This document shows, one piece after another, positions 21,412 through 32,694 of a stretch of DNA of 64,000 nt. Below the pieces are notes generated by a model that was not told where the DNA came from, did not search any database, and saw only the letters and a list, made by a program, of their open reading frames with translations. A program made the position numbers and the translations under genes. Positions within the stretch are counted from its first letter, which is position 1. Each line of letters begins with the position of its first letter. This DNA is from Seiridium cupressi (taxonomy: Eukaryota > Ascomycota > Sordariomycetes > Amphisphaeriales > Sporocadaceae), in assembly GCA_036674765.1 (NCBI GenBank), contig JARVKI010000003.1, positions 496,001 to 560,000 of the forward strand. Direction: 5' to 3'.

Positions 21412-24320
21412 ATGGCGCCCCCGAAGGGCAAGGAAAAGGCTACCGAGTCGCCCAGCCTAGACATGTCGGATGCAGAGTCAATCGGGCAGTCAGAAGATGA
21501 GAGCACCGCTCCGGAGAAGGGAACTGGTGCCGACACGCCCGGAGACACGCCATCAGCGCCAATGCAGAAACGGCGGAGAGTCACGCGCGCCTGCGATGAG
21601 TGCAGGAGAAAAAAGATCAAGTGCGACGGAAAACAACCCTGCACCCATTGTCAGGTCTACAGCTACGAGTGCACTTATGACAAGCCCTCCAACCGACGCC
21701 GAAATCCTGCACCCCAGTATATCGAGGCCTTGGAGAACCGACTGCAGCGAGCCGAAGCACTACTGAAGAAGTTCATGCCAGACGTTGATCTCGCCGACCC
21801 AAGCCTTGATCCTGCCGTCGAGCAGGAATTCCGCCTCCGGGAACAGGCACGCACCAAGGCCCTCAAGAAAGAAGAGAGCTCCACGCCAAAGTCTATCAAA
21901 TCCGAGGAACGACTCATGTCCATGATCTCCGGCGTTGGCCAGCTGGAATTTGACGACAAGGGTGACTACGACTTCCACGGCCCTTCGTCCGGCAACGTCT
22001 TCTTTCGCAGAATGAAGGACCACTTCAAGTCTCTGCTCGGCCGAGACTATCACGTACCCGTACTACCTCGCCCACCAAAGCCTTCCAGCCTTGTGAATCT
22101 CGACTCTCCCCGCCTGTCAGCCGCGAGCTCGCCTGGCAGCAGGAAAGGGTCAACGCAAGATGTCTGCGACCTACCGCCCAAGGTGATAGCACGCCGGCTG
22201 TGTTCACACTCTCTGAAGTACGCCACCTGTCTCCTACGCATCGTCCATATTCCCTCCTTCTACACCATGGTGGACAGGATCTACGAAAGGCCGCCGGGTA
22301 GTTATGGTAGCTATGGGACGGACGAGGACAGAGATCTAGCTCTTCTCTATTCTGTACTGGCACTGGGATGCATGTACAACGTGGCGGATGATGAGAAATC
22401 GAAGAAACCACCGTACGAAATTGCTACGGAACAGGGGTAAGTTTTCCCACTCGATCGAGTTATCGTTGAATTGTAGGCTAATTCGCCCCTCCAGGTTAAA
22501 GTACTATAGCTCTGCGAGGTACCTGCTCCAAGATGTCACCGATTGCCGGGACCTCACGTCGCTTCAGGCGTTGTTGTTTATGATCATGTTCATACAGTCT
22601 ATCTCAAACTTGAGTACGTGCTACGGCTTCGTCGGCATTGCTTTACGATCGGCCTTGAGGATGGGTTTACACCGAAATCTACCTCACAACCAAGATAATG
22701 TTATTGATGCTGAGTTGAGGCGGCGCGTCTTCTCTGTCTGTCGCCAGCTGGACATCTATGTCTCCGCCCTTCTTGGATTCCCAATGCTTCTGAATGACGA
22801 AGACATTGACCAGCCACTGCCAACAGCGGTAGACGATGAGTTCATCACGAAAGATGGAATGGTACCAATACCTCCTGGCACTACCTCATTCTTCGAGGCC
22901 TTCAACGCTCATGCCCGCTTGATGGATATTCTGAGCAAGATTATCAAGCACGTCTACCCACTGAAGGGAATTGAGCATAGCGTCACAGAAGGGGGCCAAA
23001 TGAGTCCATCCTACATGATCAGCTTTGCCAAGGTGAAGGAACTGGAGAATGCCCTTCAAGAGTGGAACGAGGAACTGCCAGTCGCATGGCGGCCAGACTC
23101 GGACGGGCCCGAAGAAGTCGTCCGTGTGCGCAACCTTCTCAGGTTTGCCTACGCGCACGTACAAATGGTTCTCTACAGACCCTTCTTACATGCCGTTTCG
23201 CCAAAGATGACTGCAGGGAAATCCCCAGACGAGCGCTCATATGCCTGCGGCGCTGCTGGCATCAATGTTGCACGAAACATCATACACATTGGCATCGAGA
23301 TGCGGAAACAGGTATCATTGGTCGGGCCGTATTGGTTCACCTTGTTCACCGAGTTCTTCGCAATCATCACCTTGGTGTTCTACGTTTTAGAGAATGAGGA
23401 TAAGCCCGGTACATCCGATATTATGGCAGATGCTATGGCAGGTAGAGATATGATCAGTAAGCTTGCCAGAAGAAGTATGGCCGCTGATCGTATTTCCAAG
23501 GCTTTGGATGTAAGTTGCACTAGTCAGTGTTGCTCTTGATGCATACTAATTCGTACAGGTTTTGTTTGAACAACTTCCAAGCAAGATGAAGAAGGTAGTC
23601 GCCACCGCAGTACCGTCCAAAAAACGTTCAGCAACGGGGTCGAAAGAGTCCCTCCCCGCCACACTTTCGCCTTCGGCCTTGAACGTGCAGACATCACACC
23701 AAGGAGAGTCGTTGGACGGGCCGCGTCTCGGATCAGCAAGTGGAACAAGAAGCTCTCTGGCGCCCATGGCGCCTAACGTGGCTTTCGATCTCGGGACGAG
23801 CTTTGGCATCGAAGATTTTCCCCCTGGTGTCCATGGCATGTCACCTCTCGACTTGTCATCCACACCGGTGGATTCAATGTCGACGACTCAAATGGATCAA
23901 GGAAGGCACCTGCCAGACGGACTTTCCCACGGTGTGAATCAAATCAACCAGCTCGACGCTGTGATGTTCCCCTCAGGAGACCCGCTGGCGTACCCCAATC
24001 CACCAGAATTGGGGATGAGGGGTGGGCCTCAGCACTACGATCCATCACAGTACTACACGCCTAACTTGTTTGATGGCATTGAAGGTCAGTTGATGGGTCC
24101 GCTTCCTCCATACCTGATGCAGACACCTCAAGGACAGCCCGGGTTTTCGTTCCCCGCTCAAATGTATTCAGATCCAATGCTGGCGATCCAGTTGCAGCGG
24201 ACACCGCAGCATCAGCCTCATCCGCATCACCAAATGCCTCAGCAGGCTCAGCGGCGGCGTATGTTCAATCAGTTCGGCAATCAACAACAGTGGTCTGGCA
24301 TGTTTCCTCAGTATGAATAG
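21412..24320 (+). CDS. Zn2Cys6 fungal-specific transcription factor
   Basis: The exons are 21412-22436, 22495-23509 and 23559-24320, giving 933 residues. The zinc cluster has C61, C64, C71, C77, C80 and C87 (spacing 2-6-5-2-6) in RACDECRRKKIKCDG. A linker and a dimerisation coiled coil follow (about 100-118; YIEALENRLQRAEALLKKF). The fungal-specific regulatory domain occupies about residues 265-620. It includes LKYYSSARYLL, MGLHRNLPH and the RRRVFSVCRQLDIYVSALLGFP signature. The C-terminus is Pro/Gln/Met-rich with a polar His-Pro-Gln stretch, a likely activation region. It should bind DNA as a dimer at CGG-type half sites in the nucleus. The wording of the cluster (TYDKPSNRRRNP) resembles a widely conserved subfamily, but I cannot name the target pathway. 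Confidence 0.93.
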
Positions 24321-25243
24321 AATGGACAAATGATACCCCTGCATGAATACGACGGCCGTTTTCAAAGCAGTTAGTTGTTTTCGCGGAAGTTTTGCGGGAG
24401 TTGACTTATGTGCTAAGGCACATTGTTTGTGGACAGTGTATATCAAGTTTAGATACGGCATCTGCGATTCTCGTCCAAGGGTTGAGAAAAGATCTGCGAA
24501 GACCATTGCGTCAGATTTAAGCACTTGTTCGGATTTAGGAATGGATGGGAAGGGAAGGGAACGGAAGGGAAGGGAGGAAAAGGGGGCTGGCTGTCTGCAG
24601 CTACAGGCACTCCCTAGGGACCTTCAGATGGGCATGCTCCAAGAACAAATACATTAGGGATACCGGACCAAAGGCTCGCTATCGTGGGTCTTGGAGGGAA
24701 CGGTATTTTACGATAGTGGCACAGCCCAGCCGCCCAGCAGCGGCGACACGACACGACACAGTGATTATAGCCTTGTCAGGTGTTGAGAGGGGAATTCCCT
24801 TGTGCAAATAGATAACGCATACTATATGGATGGGGGAAATCATACTATAGAAACCACGAACTGGGTTTTCCTCTCGCGTCCACCGTGAACAAGCGGACGT
24901 GCTGTGTGACGGCAATTTGAGTAACTGTCACTATGATCATGGGCCACTAACCAAATAGGGCATCCGCTCTACTTCGGATCTCCGCCCCGCAGACGACCGC
25001 GACCGCCTGTGGGTAGCGGCAACGACCGACCCTGGCTGTAGGCGTCTCGACTATCTATCTAAACAGACACGGCAAAAGCTCTGCCATGATCACTCTAGCA
25101 CGGGTCGAAAGCTGATGAGGTGATCAAGAAGATTTCATACTCAGCCCATCAAGCCGACGCTGGGCAGCAAGTCTCGAGCCCGCCTGAGACGCCGTATCCC
25201 CAATCCTCCTGACGTACCTAGCTGACCGACCCTCGGCCGCGAT
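24321..25243. other. Intergenic region
   Basis: This region lies between the regulator and the dipeptidase, both on the plus strand. A purine-rich patch of GGGAA/GGAAG units lies near 24545-24590. No gene or RNA is recognised. The right half should hold the dipeptidase promoter. Confidence 0.5.
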
Positions 25244-27607
25244 ATGGATACTTTTGAAATCGTCGACCACGATCTTGTCGCGGTCGAAGAGTTCGATGCT
25301 CTGTAAGTTTCTGCCGTGCCTTTAGACTTGCGTTCCCGCTCTTCGTCGGAGCGCGACTTTTGTCAACAATGGCTGACCCCCAGATTCTAGCGCCATCGAG
25401 CTGAAGCCGTCGCCGAGCAGTCGTTTCCCCGGTAGGTTCTGGAATTCTATAGTCTCTCCCTCTTTCGCAGCCCTTATATTCTACACATGCTTCGTCTATG
25501 GCCTGCAAGTACACCTTGAAGTATTCCATCTTTCTGCCTTGCCATGACTATCCAAGCTCTTGCCACATACATGCGTACACATTCAAGGCCTTGGCCCGTT
25601 GCTTCGAAGCATGGCATTCACCTGACTATGGGCCGAGAAGCTTGGCTGTTCGAATTACAAATTGCCGAAGAAAGTCATACAAAGCCATGATACGCTGATT
25701 CGAGGAAGACTTGCTGTGTTTATGCCATACTGTGCCCGACTTCTTTTTACGTAATTCAACAATTCCTCCCTCTCCATTTTCAATAATTGTCACTTATGGA
25801 TCCTTCATTCTTATGCACCTGTGGCAAGCTATACAGGAAGCTTCTTCACATATGTCGCAGAGTTTTCACGCCAACGTCCTTACTGTGTTACGCGTGCTTC
25901 TATTCATGCCGGCCACGATGGCTAATCAACTGCAGCAAAGGAACATGCGAAGAAGGTAGCCCAACAGCTCGGTGTTGACCATGGAATCATCTACCTCCCT
26001 GGCCAGTTGGAGCAGGCCTGGGAAGATTCAGATATGGAAGCCCCCTTTCGTCAACGGCGATAGTAAGGGACCAATCCCCAGGGGTTTCCCCTTGTCTGCG
26101 CCAGAAGAAGCTAATTCGTGGCTCTAGCTTTTACTACATGAGCGGTGCCGATTTCTCGGGCTGTGCGGTCACATATGATATCGAAGCAGACAATCTGATA
26201 CTCTGGGTTCCATATACGGCCCCGCAAGCTATTCTATGGTATGGCACGACGCCCACCCCAGCCGAATGCTTGGAGGCATCGGATCTGGATGATGTCAAGT
26301 ACATCGCCGAACTTCCAAAGTATCTAGTTCCCACATTGGCCCTTGTCGAGACTCTATATGTCCTCCGCGAGTCTCAGCTTCCACGATTCAAGTCGTTCGA
26401 AACACTTAGGCCACATGTCAAAATCGACACGACATCACTCATTTCTGCCATTGGTGAGGCCCGGGTAGTCAAGACCGACTACGAAATCGCCGCGATTCGA
26501 AAAGCCAATAGCATCTCTTCTGCTGCGCACCAAGCCGTGTGCCAGAAACTTCTCTCCCTCAGAAACGGTACGTCGCTCGGGGGCTATTCCTGACCCTTTT
26601 CGGCATGTCTAAGGAGCTCAAAGTCCGTAGTTGGACTTGTTGGAGCACTCATTTCTCAGACATGACTCTCCCAACTCATTTCTTCACTTGAAAGGGTAAT
26701 TACTGATTCATTTTCGTACGCAGAGTGCGAAGTCGAAGCCATCTTCCAGGCCGTAAGTATAGCGCACAACGCGCACTCACAATCATATGCCATCATCGCG
26801 GGCTCGGGTGCCAACGCCGCCTCTCTTCACTACGGCGCGAACAACGAACCCCTCAAAGGGCGTCAACTACTCGTACTGGACGCCGGCGCCGAGTGGAATG
26901 TCTACGCATCTGACATCACCCGCACCCTGCCCATCCAGGGCAAGTTTACGGCCGAGGCCAGGGCCATATACGACTTGGTGACGGAGATGCAGACGCAGTG
27001 CATCGACCGTATCCGGCCGGGCACCGTGTACTACAGCCTGCATCTGCACGCGCACATGGTCGCCGTCAAGGGTCTGCTGGAGCTGGGCATCCTCCACAAC
27101 GGCACGGCGAGCGAGATCTTCAAGAACGGCACCAGCACCGCCTTCTTCCCGCACGGGCTCGGCCACCACGTCGGCCTCGAGGTGCACGATGTGCCCGGTT
27201 ACGAGCGGCTCATGCTCGAGGTGGATGGGTTCCTGGCCCTGGGCGGAAAGAGGCGGCCGGTGGTCCCCGAGATGCTGAGGGATATGATGGTCATGGACCT
27301 GGAGATCTCCTCCGCTCAACAGGGCACGGCCGGTCCGCCGTACAGAGGCCGCCGCGAGCTGGCGCCCGGCATGATCGTCACGGTCGAGCCGGGCATCTAC
27401 TTCTGCAAGCCGTACATTGAGGCGTACTTTCTCAAGCAGCCGGAGCATGCCAAGTACATCAACACGGAGGTCCTGGAGCGGTACTGGGATGTTGGGGGCG
27501 TGCGGATCGAGGACGATATTCTGGTTACGCAAAATGGCAACGAGAACCTGAGCTGGGCTCCCAAGGGTGCGGAGATGTTGAAGATCATCAACGGCAAATC
27601 CAAGTGA
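25244..27607 (+). CDS. Xaa-Pro dipeptidase / aminopeptidase (M24B)
   Basis: The exons are 25244-25302, 25391-25431, 25936-26062, 26128-26567 and 26724-27607, giving 516 residues. The N-terminal domain (about 30-180) includes RRYFYYMSGADFSGCAVTYD. The pita-bread catalytic domain has all five metal ligands in the usual contexts: the two Asp in LVLDAGAEWNVYASDITRT, the His in HGLGHHVGLEVHD, the Glu in VTVEPGIYF and the Glu in GGVRIEDD. It should be a cytosolic dinuclear-metal (usually Mn) enzyme that cleaves dipeptides or peptides with Pro in second position. Intron 2 is 504 bases, far longer than any other in the window. The two first exons are assigned from the family start MDTFEIV and EFDALAIELKPSPSS. 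Confidence 0.93.
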
Positions 27608-28051
27608 GCTCATATGTGAACTGCATAAAAAAAAAAAAACCAGTGTCATTCGAACCAATTTCGCCAGCGGGCCCCAATTAGCCCAAATAGATTGAGCATT
27701 GTTCCTTAATACTCTTCAGGTAGTTGAACGACAAGCGCCATCCGTCAAAACCCAGGCGCACTTGTTGTCACATAGCTTCGATTCATGCGAACGGCATAAA
27801 TGCCTAAGTTTGATAAACATACACCGTAGCAGCGTCTCATAGGAGTGAGTGGTGGAACAGTAAAGACGTCCTAGGTCGAAATTTCTAGGTAAGCGGTCTC
27901 ATCATCGTCTAATGCCATGCTACTATCATCATATACAAAAGCGGTTGCCCGACTTCTCTGTTTATTTTCCTTCCTCCCGTAATACCAGTAGTACTACTCC
28001 ACCCATGCTTTTTGGTACAATTCTATTGCTCTGTGGCCCCGTCTCGTACGT
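27608..28051. other. Convergent gap with A13 run
   Basis: This holds the facing 3' ends of the dipeptidase and the hydrolase genes. A 13-base A run lies at 27627-27639, just past the dipeptidase stop. I see no gene. Confidence 0.6.
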
Positions 28052-30532
28052 CTATGCAGCCCTGCCCATGCCAATACCCTTCTGCCGACCTCTCACGATG
28101 GCTTGGAGCGCTCGGCCCACGGCGGGCAGATCGCCAAGCATTGTAATATGACCCCGATCGGTACTGATTCGTCCACCGTTGACCACATCATAACCAGGTG
28201 GCAACATGGCTTCGCGAGCCAGAACCACACCGTCACCACTGTGGAATAGGAGGTCGTCGTATGCGTCGGCACAAGGTATGGCGTCGCGGTTGATGACGTG
28301 CGCCCCGTACACTGTTGGGATCTCTTTGCCGTACATTGTAGCCATTGGCGGATAAAGGTTCAATTCCGTCAGCTCAGGTTGGTGGTGTAGCTCTGCTCGA
28401 AAGCGCTTCGTGTCGGCCAGTGTCCGCTTCAGGTATTGCATGTATCGATCCCTCTCGCTCACGTTCTTTGGCCGCGCCTCCTGCTGCTGAACGGCAGCCG
28501 TATGCCCCGACGCTCCGCCCATTTGCGGTGCCAAGGTATGATCGTTCTCAACCTCGGCTCGTCGAACAGCTTCCGCAGCCACATTTCTAGTCGATGATCG
28601 CGCCCCCAGCTCGCCGGCAGAACTGTTCCCACGGTTTCGCATTGGCAAACTAGGCAAGCTGCTGGATAGATTGAGCAGCGAGCCTAACGCACTCGGCCGA
28701 GCGTTGGAAGCCGGTAAGATGGGCCCCACGCAAGGAGAGAGGGAGTACTTTGCCCACTCTTCCGCATCGTAAAAGTCAATCGGGAATTGTTCTCCCGTGT
28801 TCTTATTGACGAAGCAGAAGCCGTCTTCGGGCAGGAATGCGAAACTCGTCCGCAGTGAAAAGTTGACCTGGGCTGTGAGGACTTTCTCATTTAAAAGCAC
28901 AGCGTCCCCGTTCCGGATCGGACCAAGAATGTTGATGCATCGTTGAGGGGTTCCTGCAAACACCACACCCGCGAACAGGTCAGGCCGTTGATTCACCGCA
29001 TGCCGTGTGATCAGACCACCGAGACTATGGGCAATGACGGTCGCTCCTCTTTGCTCACGATCACCCGTTTGGTTCGAAGGCAGCTGCTCCAAGAACGCAA
29101 TTAGTCTCTGGCTCAGAAGGTGAGGACTCAGTCGCCAGTCCCAGCCGTAGTCCCACACTCTCAGTTTCCCGTTCCTGGCATTCTCGCACTCCCTCAGCCG
29201 CTTGAACAGCCGTCTGGATATGTCGACGGGCCCGATGTTGGTAAGCATGCCGGATGGATAAATCGTCTCTTCCATTCTCCTTTCATCCTCAGGCTCCAAA
29301 CCTACTTCGAGGTTGACCTTCCGGATATTCAGTCCCACTTTGACAGGAACCCAGACCTGACGATTTGTTCTCGTAGATCTCAGTATGGAGCCTCTGTACC
29401 CGCCCATTATGACAATATCGCCAGTCAACATCTCGAGGGCCTGGTTGAGCTCGGAGAACTGCCCGTCTTTTTGAGGGGCCCCTGGTTGATGTGACACCAT
29501 CGGTGGAGTCGCTGAGCGCTTCTCGTCTACTGATTCTGAGCTCAAAAGAGAATGCTTTTTCATATACAGAGATTGTGGCAATTGGGGCATTTTAAATGTC
29601 GGCCGATCGAAACTCTCCTTTATGGCCTTGAATCGGACGTTTGCCTGCTCTGAGACGTCCCCCCATCTGTCATCGTCACCCAATGATGACATACGGGACA
29701 GGGAATGATAAAGCATCGACTCATCCGATGTTGACTTCCTAATAATTCTTGGCCTGGTCCTCCCCGCCGAAGGCGGCTGTAGTGAAGAGTTCCCAACGGC
29801 ATGCCCATCACTCCCTCTCAGGCTATCGCCAGGAACTTGGCGAGACTCTGCGTTGCCGTCGAGAGACATCTGTTTCGCGTCCAAGTTCGGGCTCTTCTGG
29901 GACGAGCTGTCCGAAAAGAACGACGGCGACTTCAAATTCGAGAAGAAGTTTGTGGGAAGTGTGATGTTGGGTAGTGCTTCCTTAAGCCTCCTAAATGCCT
30001 CAGCCCCCCCTGACGAAGACCTCCTTTGCCGCGTCCCACCAAAGACCGCCGAAAGCGCGGGCCTCGACGGAGGCTCGTTTTGCACAATAAGCTCCTTAGG
30101 GCCGGGGTGCCACGGCGAAGGCAGTTTCGGTAATGGCACATAGTTGGGAGGAAGTTGTCCGAGGGACAGACCCCTATTTTGGCGGTTCGGTGCAGGCTTT
30201 GTCAGCTTTCGGGGAGGTGCCGCTGAAGTGCCCACGTCGGGCGTGACAGAGCCCTCAAAGACACTGAACAACCCGCCTCCCGGCAACTTTTCCATTGCAG
30301 CTGCCTTCTCAGCAGCCGGCGTCTTGGGAGAAGTGAGTCTCGTGGCAGCCGGACTCAGGGCTGGTTGAACGAGGGATTGTGCATCGTCCGGGTCTGCAAA
30401 CAGTGGATCATCGTCCAAGTTGCTATCTGAAGAAGGCTCTTCCGACGGTATGGCCAGCTTTTCCAAGCTTTGCGGTGAGGAAAATGCAGGCGTGCCGCCA
30501 GGCGCTGCTGGTGGCTGATCTGATACTGACAT
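28052..30532 (-). CDS. Large alpha/beta hydrolase, lipase-like
   Basis: This is one exon of 826 residues from the ATG at 30532. About the first 330 residues are Ser/Pro-rich and look disordered, with many possible phosphorylation sites. The catalytic half starts near residue 370 (DIVIMGGYRGSILRS). It has the nucleophile elbow AHSLGG with Ser at residue 503, preceded by RVWDYGWDWRLSPHLL and followed by PDLFAGVVFAGTPQRCINILG. This layout resembles fungal proteins distantly related to lecithin:cholesterol acyltransferases and lipases. After about 610 another low-complexity segment appears, and then a conserved C-terminal block with PMATMYGKEIPTVYGA and FHSGDGVVL that probably carries the remaining catalytic residues. 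I see no signal peptide, so an intracellular location is likely. The substrate is not deducible. Confidence 0.85.
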   Translation of the reverse strand: MSVSDQPPAAPGGTPAFSSPQSLEKLAIPSEEPSSDSNLDDDPLFADPDDAQSLVQPALSPAATRLTSPKTPAAEKAAAMEKLPGGGLFSVFEGSVTPDVGTSAAPPRKLTKPAPNRQNRGLSLGQLPPNYVPLPKLPSPWHPGPKELIVQNEPPSRPALSAVFGGTRQRRSSSGGAEAFRRLKEALPNITLPTNFFSNLKSPSFFSDSSSQKSPNLDAKQMSLDGNAESRQVPGDSLRGSDGHAVGNSSLQPPSAGRTRPRIIRKSTSDESMLYHSLSRMSSLGDDDRWGDVSEQANVRFKAIKESFDRPTFKMPQLPQSLYMKKHSLLSSESVDEKRSATPPMVSHQPGAPQKDGQFSELNQALEMLTGDIVIMGGYRGSILRSTRTNRQVWVPVKVGLNIRKVNLEVGLEPEDERRMEETIYPSGMLTNIGPVDISRRLFKRLRECENARNGKLRVWDYGWDWRLSPHLLSQRLIAFLEQLPSNQTGDREQRGATVIAHSLGGLITRHAVNQRPDLFAGVVFAGTPQRCINILGPIRNGDAVLLNEKVLTAQVNFSLRTSFAFLPEDGFCFVNKNTGEQFPIDFYDAEEWAKYSLSPCVGPILPASNARPSALGSLLNLSSSLPSLPMRNRGNSSAGELGARSSTRNVAAEAVRRAEVENDHTLAPQMGGASGHTAAVQQQEARPKNVSERDRYMQYLKRTLADTKRFRAELHHQPELTELNLYPPMATMYGKEIPTVYGAHVINRDAIPCADAYDDLLFHSGDGVVLAREAMLPPGYDVVNGGRISTDRGHITMLGDLPAVGRALQAIVRGRQKGIGMGRAA

Positions 30533-32694
30533 TCTGCCGCAATGGCTTGTGCGCCTGTTACATCGAATCCTTCATGTGTTGCAGGGTGATGCCGTCGGCG
30601 TATGGGGGCGATGCGTGTCAGCAACACATCAAAAGAGTTTTGTTTCACTGCAGCCCATTCGCCTATCATATGACTTGGCCCGCGATAACTGCAATTTGCA
30701 CGGGGGACCTCGGTCCTGTCGAAGGTACCGGATGCACCGGGCCCTAGATCGCAGACGGATTTGGCCGAACCCGAGATGGAACAGAGAAGCTCGCCAGTGC
30801 TGAAGTGGTGCGAAGAAAATATTAATAACGGCGGGGAACGTGATTATCAGTTAGTTAGAGCGTCGAAGGTGTACGAGGAACGACAGGCTTGGAGTTTAAA
30901 ATATGGTAACAGTAAGGCAGGCGGGAAGGACGAGGCCGTGGGTTGTAGACCAAGCTGCAAGTAAACAAATCAAAAACGTTGCTGGCGGCCGAGCGATCCA
31001 TTCTCAGGGTCCTTGCCGAAAATCAGAATTTACCCTAGGGGATCTGCTGACGCGCTGCCACGATGACGGGTCCCGTCTAATCGGACGTGAGGCAGTGAGA
31101 AAACAAAGACCCCACGTATCACCGCCTCGCTCATCCTTCGGCTCCTTGCCGCCTGGGCCTAACCTAGGCGAAGGCAACAGCACTTTGGGCCCAGGGCGTT
31201 GGGACTTCGGGGAAACGGTGATGCTTGTTTGAATGCTTGTCAGCTCGCTAATAACTCAGCAGCGGCGGCTGGTGCGGCGCCGAACATTCTTAGAAACAAC
31301 TGGCGCCGCCCTGACGTCACCATGGACGGCTCAATTACAATGTTCAATGTAACTAACTAATGTAGTTTCCCGCGGGTGCAATGATGTAAGTAGCATTGTT
31401 GATATACCGGACGCCTGCAGGCTCGCTCGCCATGGAGTTGAAGGGGGTTCGTGACAGGAGATGTCTTGCTAGATAGACCGGATGCTTTGCACACAGCTCA
31501 TGGCCTGTCTTCAAGTGCCGCGGTTAGTTAGGTACTTGTGGTTGCTGACACCCCCAGTACGTGGGTGGGCCCGCCTATACAGGGTCCGTACATACACCGC
31601 GAACATACCTGTTGCTGCATGTCAGGTCGGTAAGATGTGGCTGATTTACCTATTGACTTCCCTAGCTGTCGTCAGCTTCCACTGCCCACCACGGACAACA
31701 GGATTTTGGTTCCCAACGTCGTGTTCCACTTTCAATCTTCCAACGGAGGAAAGCGAAGGGGCAATGGAAAAGGAACATCCATGTCCTATGCCTGCAGCGG
31801 GTCTGACCGGAACAGAAACATCTTTCGTAAAAAAGGTCCTCTGAACTCGCAATTCCCGCTATATAAAGATTTGCGCGAGAAGATATACATACCGTATCCA
31901 TATGGGCAAGCAACCAAGCCAACTAGTTCTCCGTCCGACTCGTGCTTTAGTGTAGCGCGAATCACTGCCCACACAGCCACGACCGCGGGTGGGTAGTTGT
32001 ACATAGTTCACTTGCATGACAAATATGGGGGTCCTGATCGCGGTGATTGGCGACTATCAGCAGCTCTACCTGCATTTCAATTCCTCTATTCTATGGTGTA
32101 CCCCATTCACTGCCGCTACCAAACTCAACGCGGGATAGTTTCTACGTTGCCCATCATAATCGTCAGTTTTTAGTACAGTACGCCAGAACTGTAATCCTCT
32201 CCTCCCACTATGTGCTCAACGTGGGCTCCGATCCTGCTCCAGGTAATGCGGACATCAATAGTGATTCGTGAGTATATTCTATTTGCGTGGATTCGATCGT
32301 GACGCCAGTAATGCTTTGGTGACCTGTCCCTTATCAAGGCAGTCCACAGCCTACGCCGAGAGAAATGCGAATGTATTTTGGCAACCGGGGCGAGATTGTG
32401 CATGCCCAAAATCTCGCTTCCTTGCCGATGCAGTTCCTTGGAAAGCCAGAATATGTTCATAGAAACGCCGATCCGGTCTAACAATGCGTTTCCGTGTATC
32501 AATTCGCCCTCCACCCCCAAGGAATGAAAACGAGAAACAAAAACAAAAACAAGAATCATGTTTTTACAAAGTCGCAACCCGTAAGGTGTTCCCGGGGTAG
32601 CCGCTCATCAAAATGGGTCAGCCTCCGGTGAGTGACAGAGAAACCTCGGTTCCAATTCGTCGGTCGTCATGAGACTTTGTGATACAAGTGACAT
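30533..32694. other. 2.2-kb intergenic region
   Basis: This runs from the hydrolase start to the itc1 stop, both genes being on the minus strand. It should hold the hydrolase promoter and the itc1 3' untranslated region. Open frames such as 31482-31844 (plus) and 32170-32577 (minus) have no domain and no convincing start context. An A/C-rich run of AAAAC units lies near 32530-32550. Confidence 0.5.

Noticed and set aside
26867..27658. 263-codon minus-strand open frame
   Set aside because: It is antisense to the catalytic exon of the dipeptidase and is explained by its strong codon bias.
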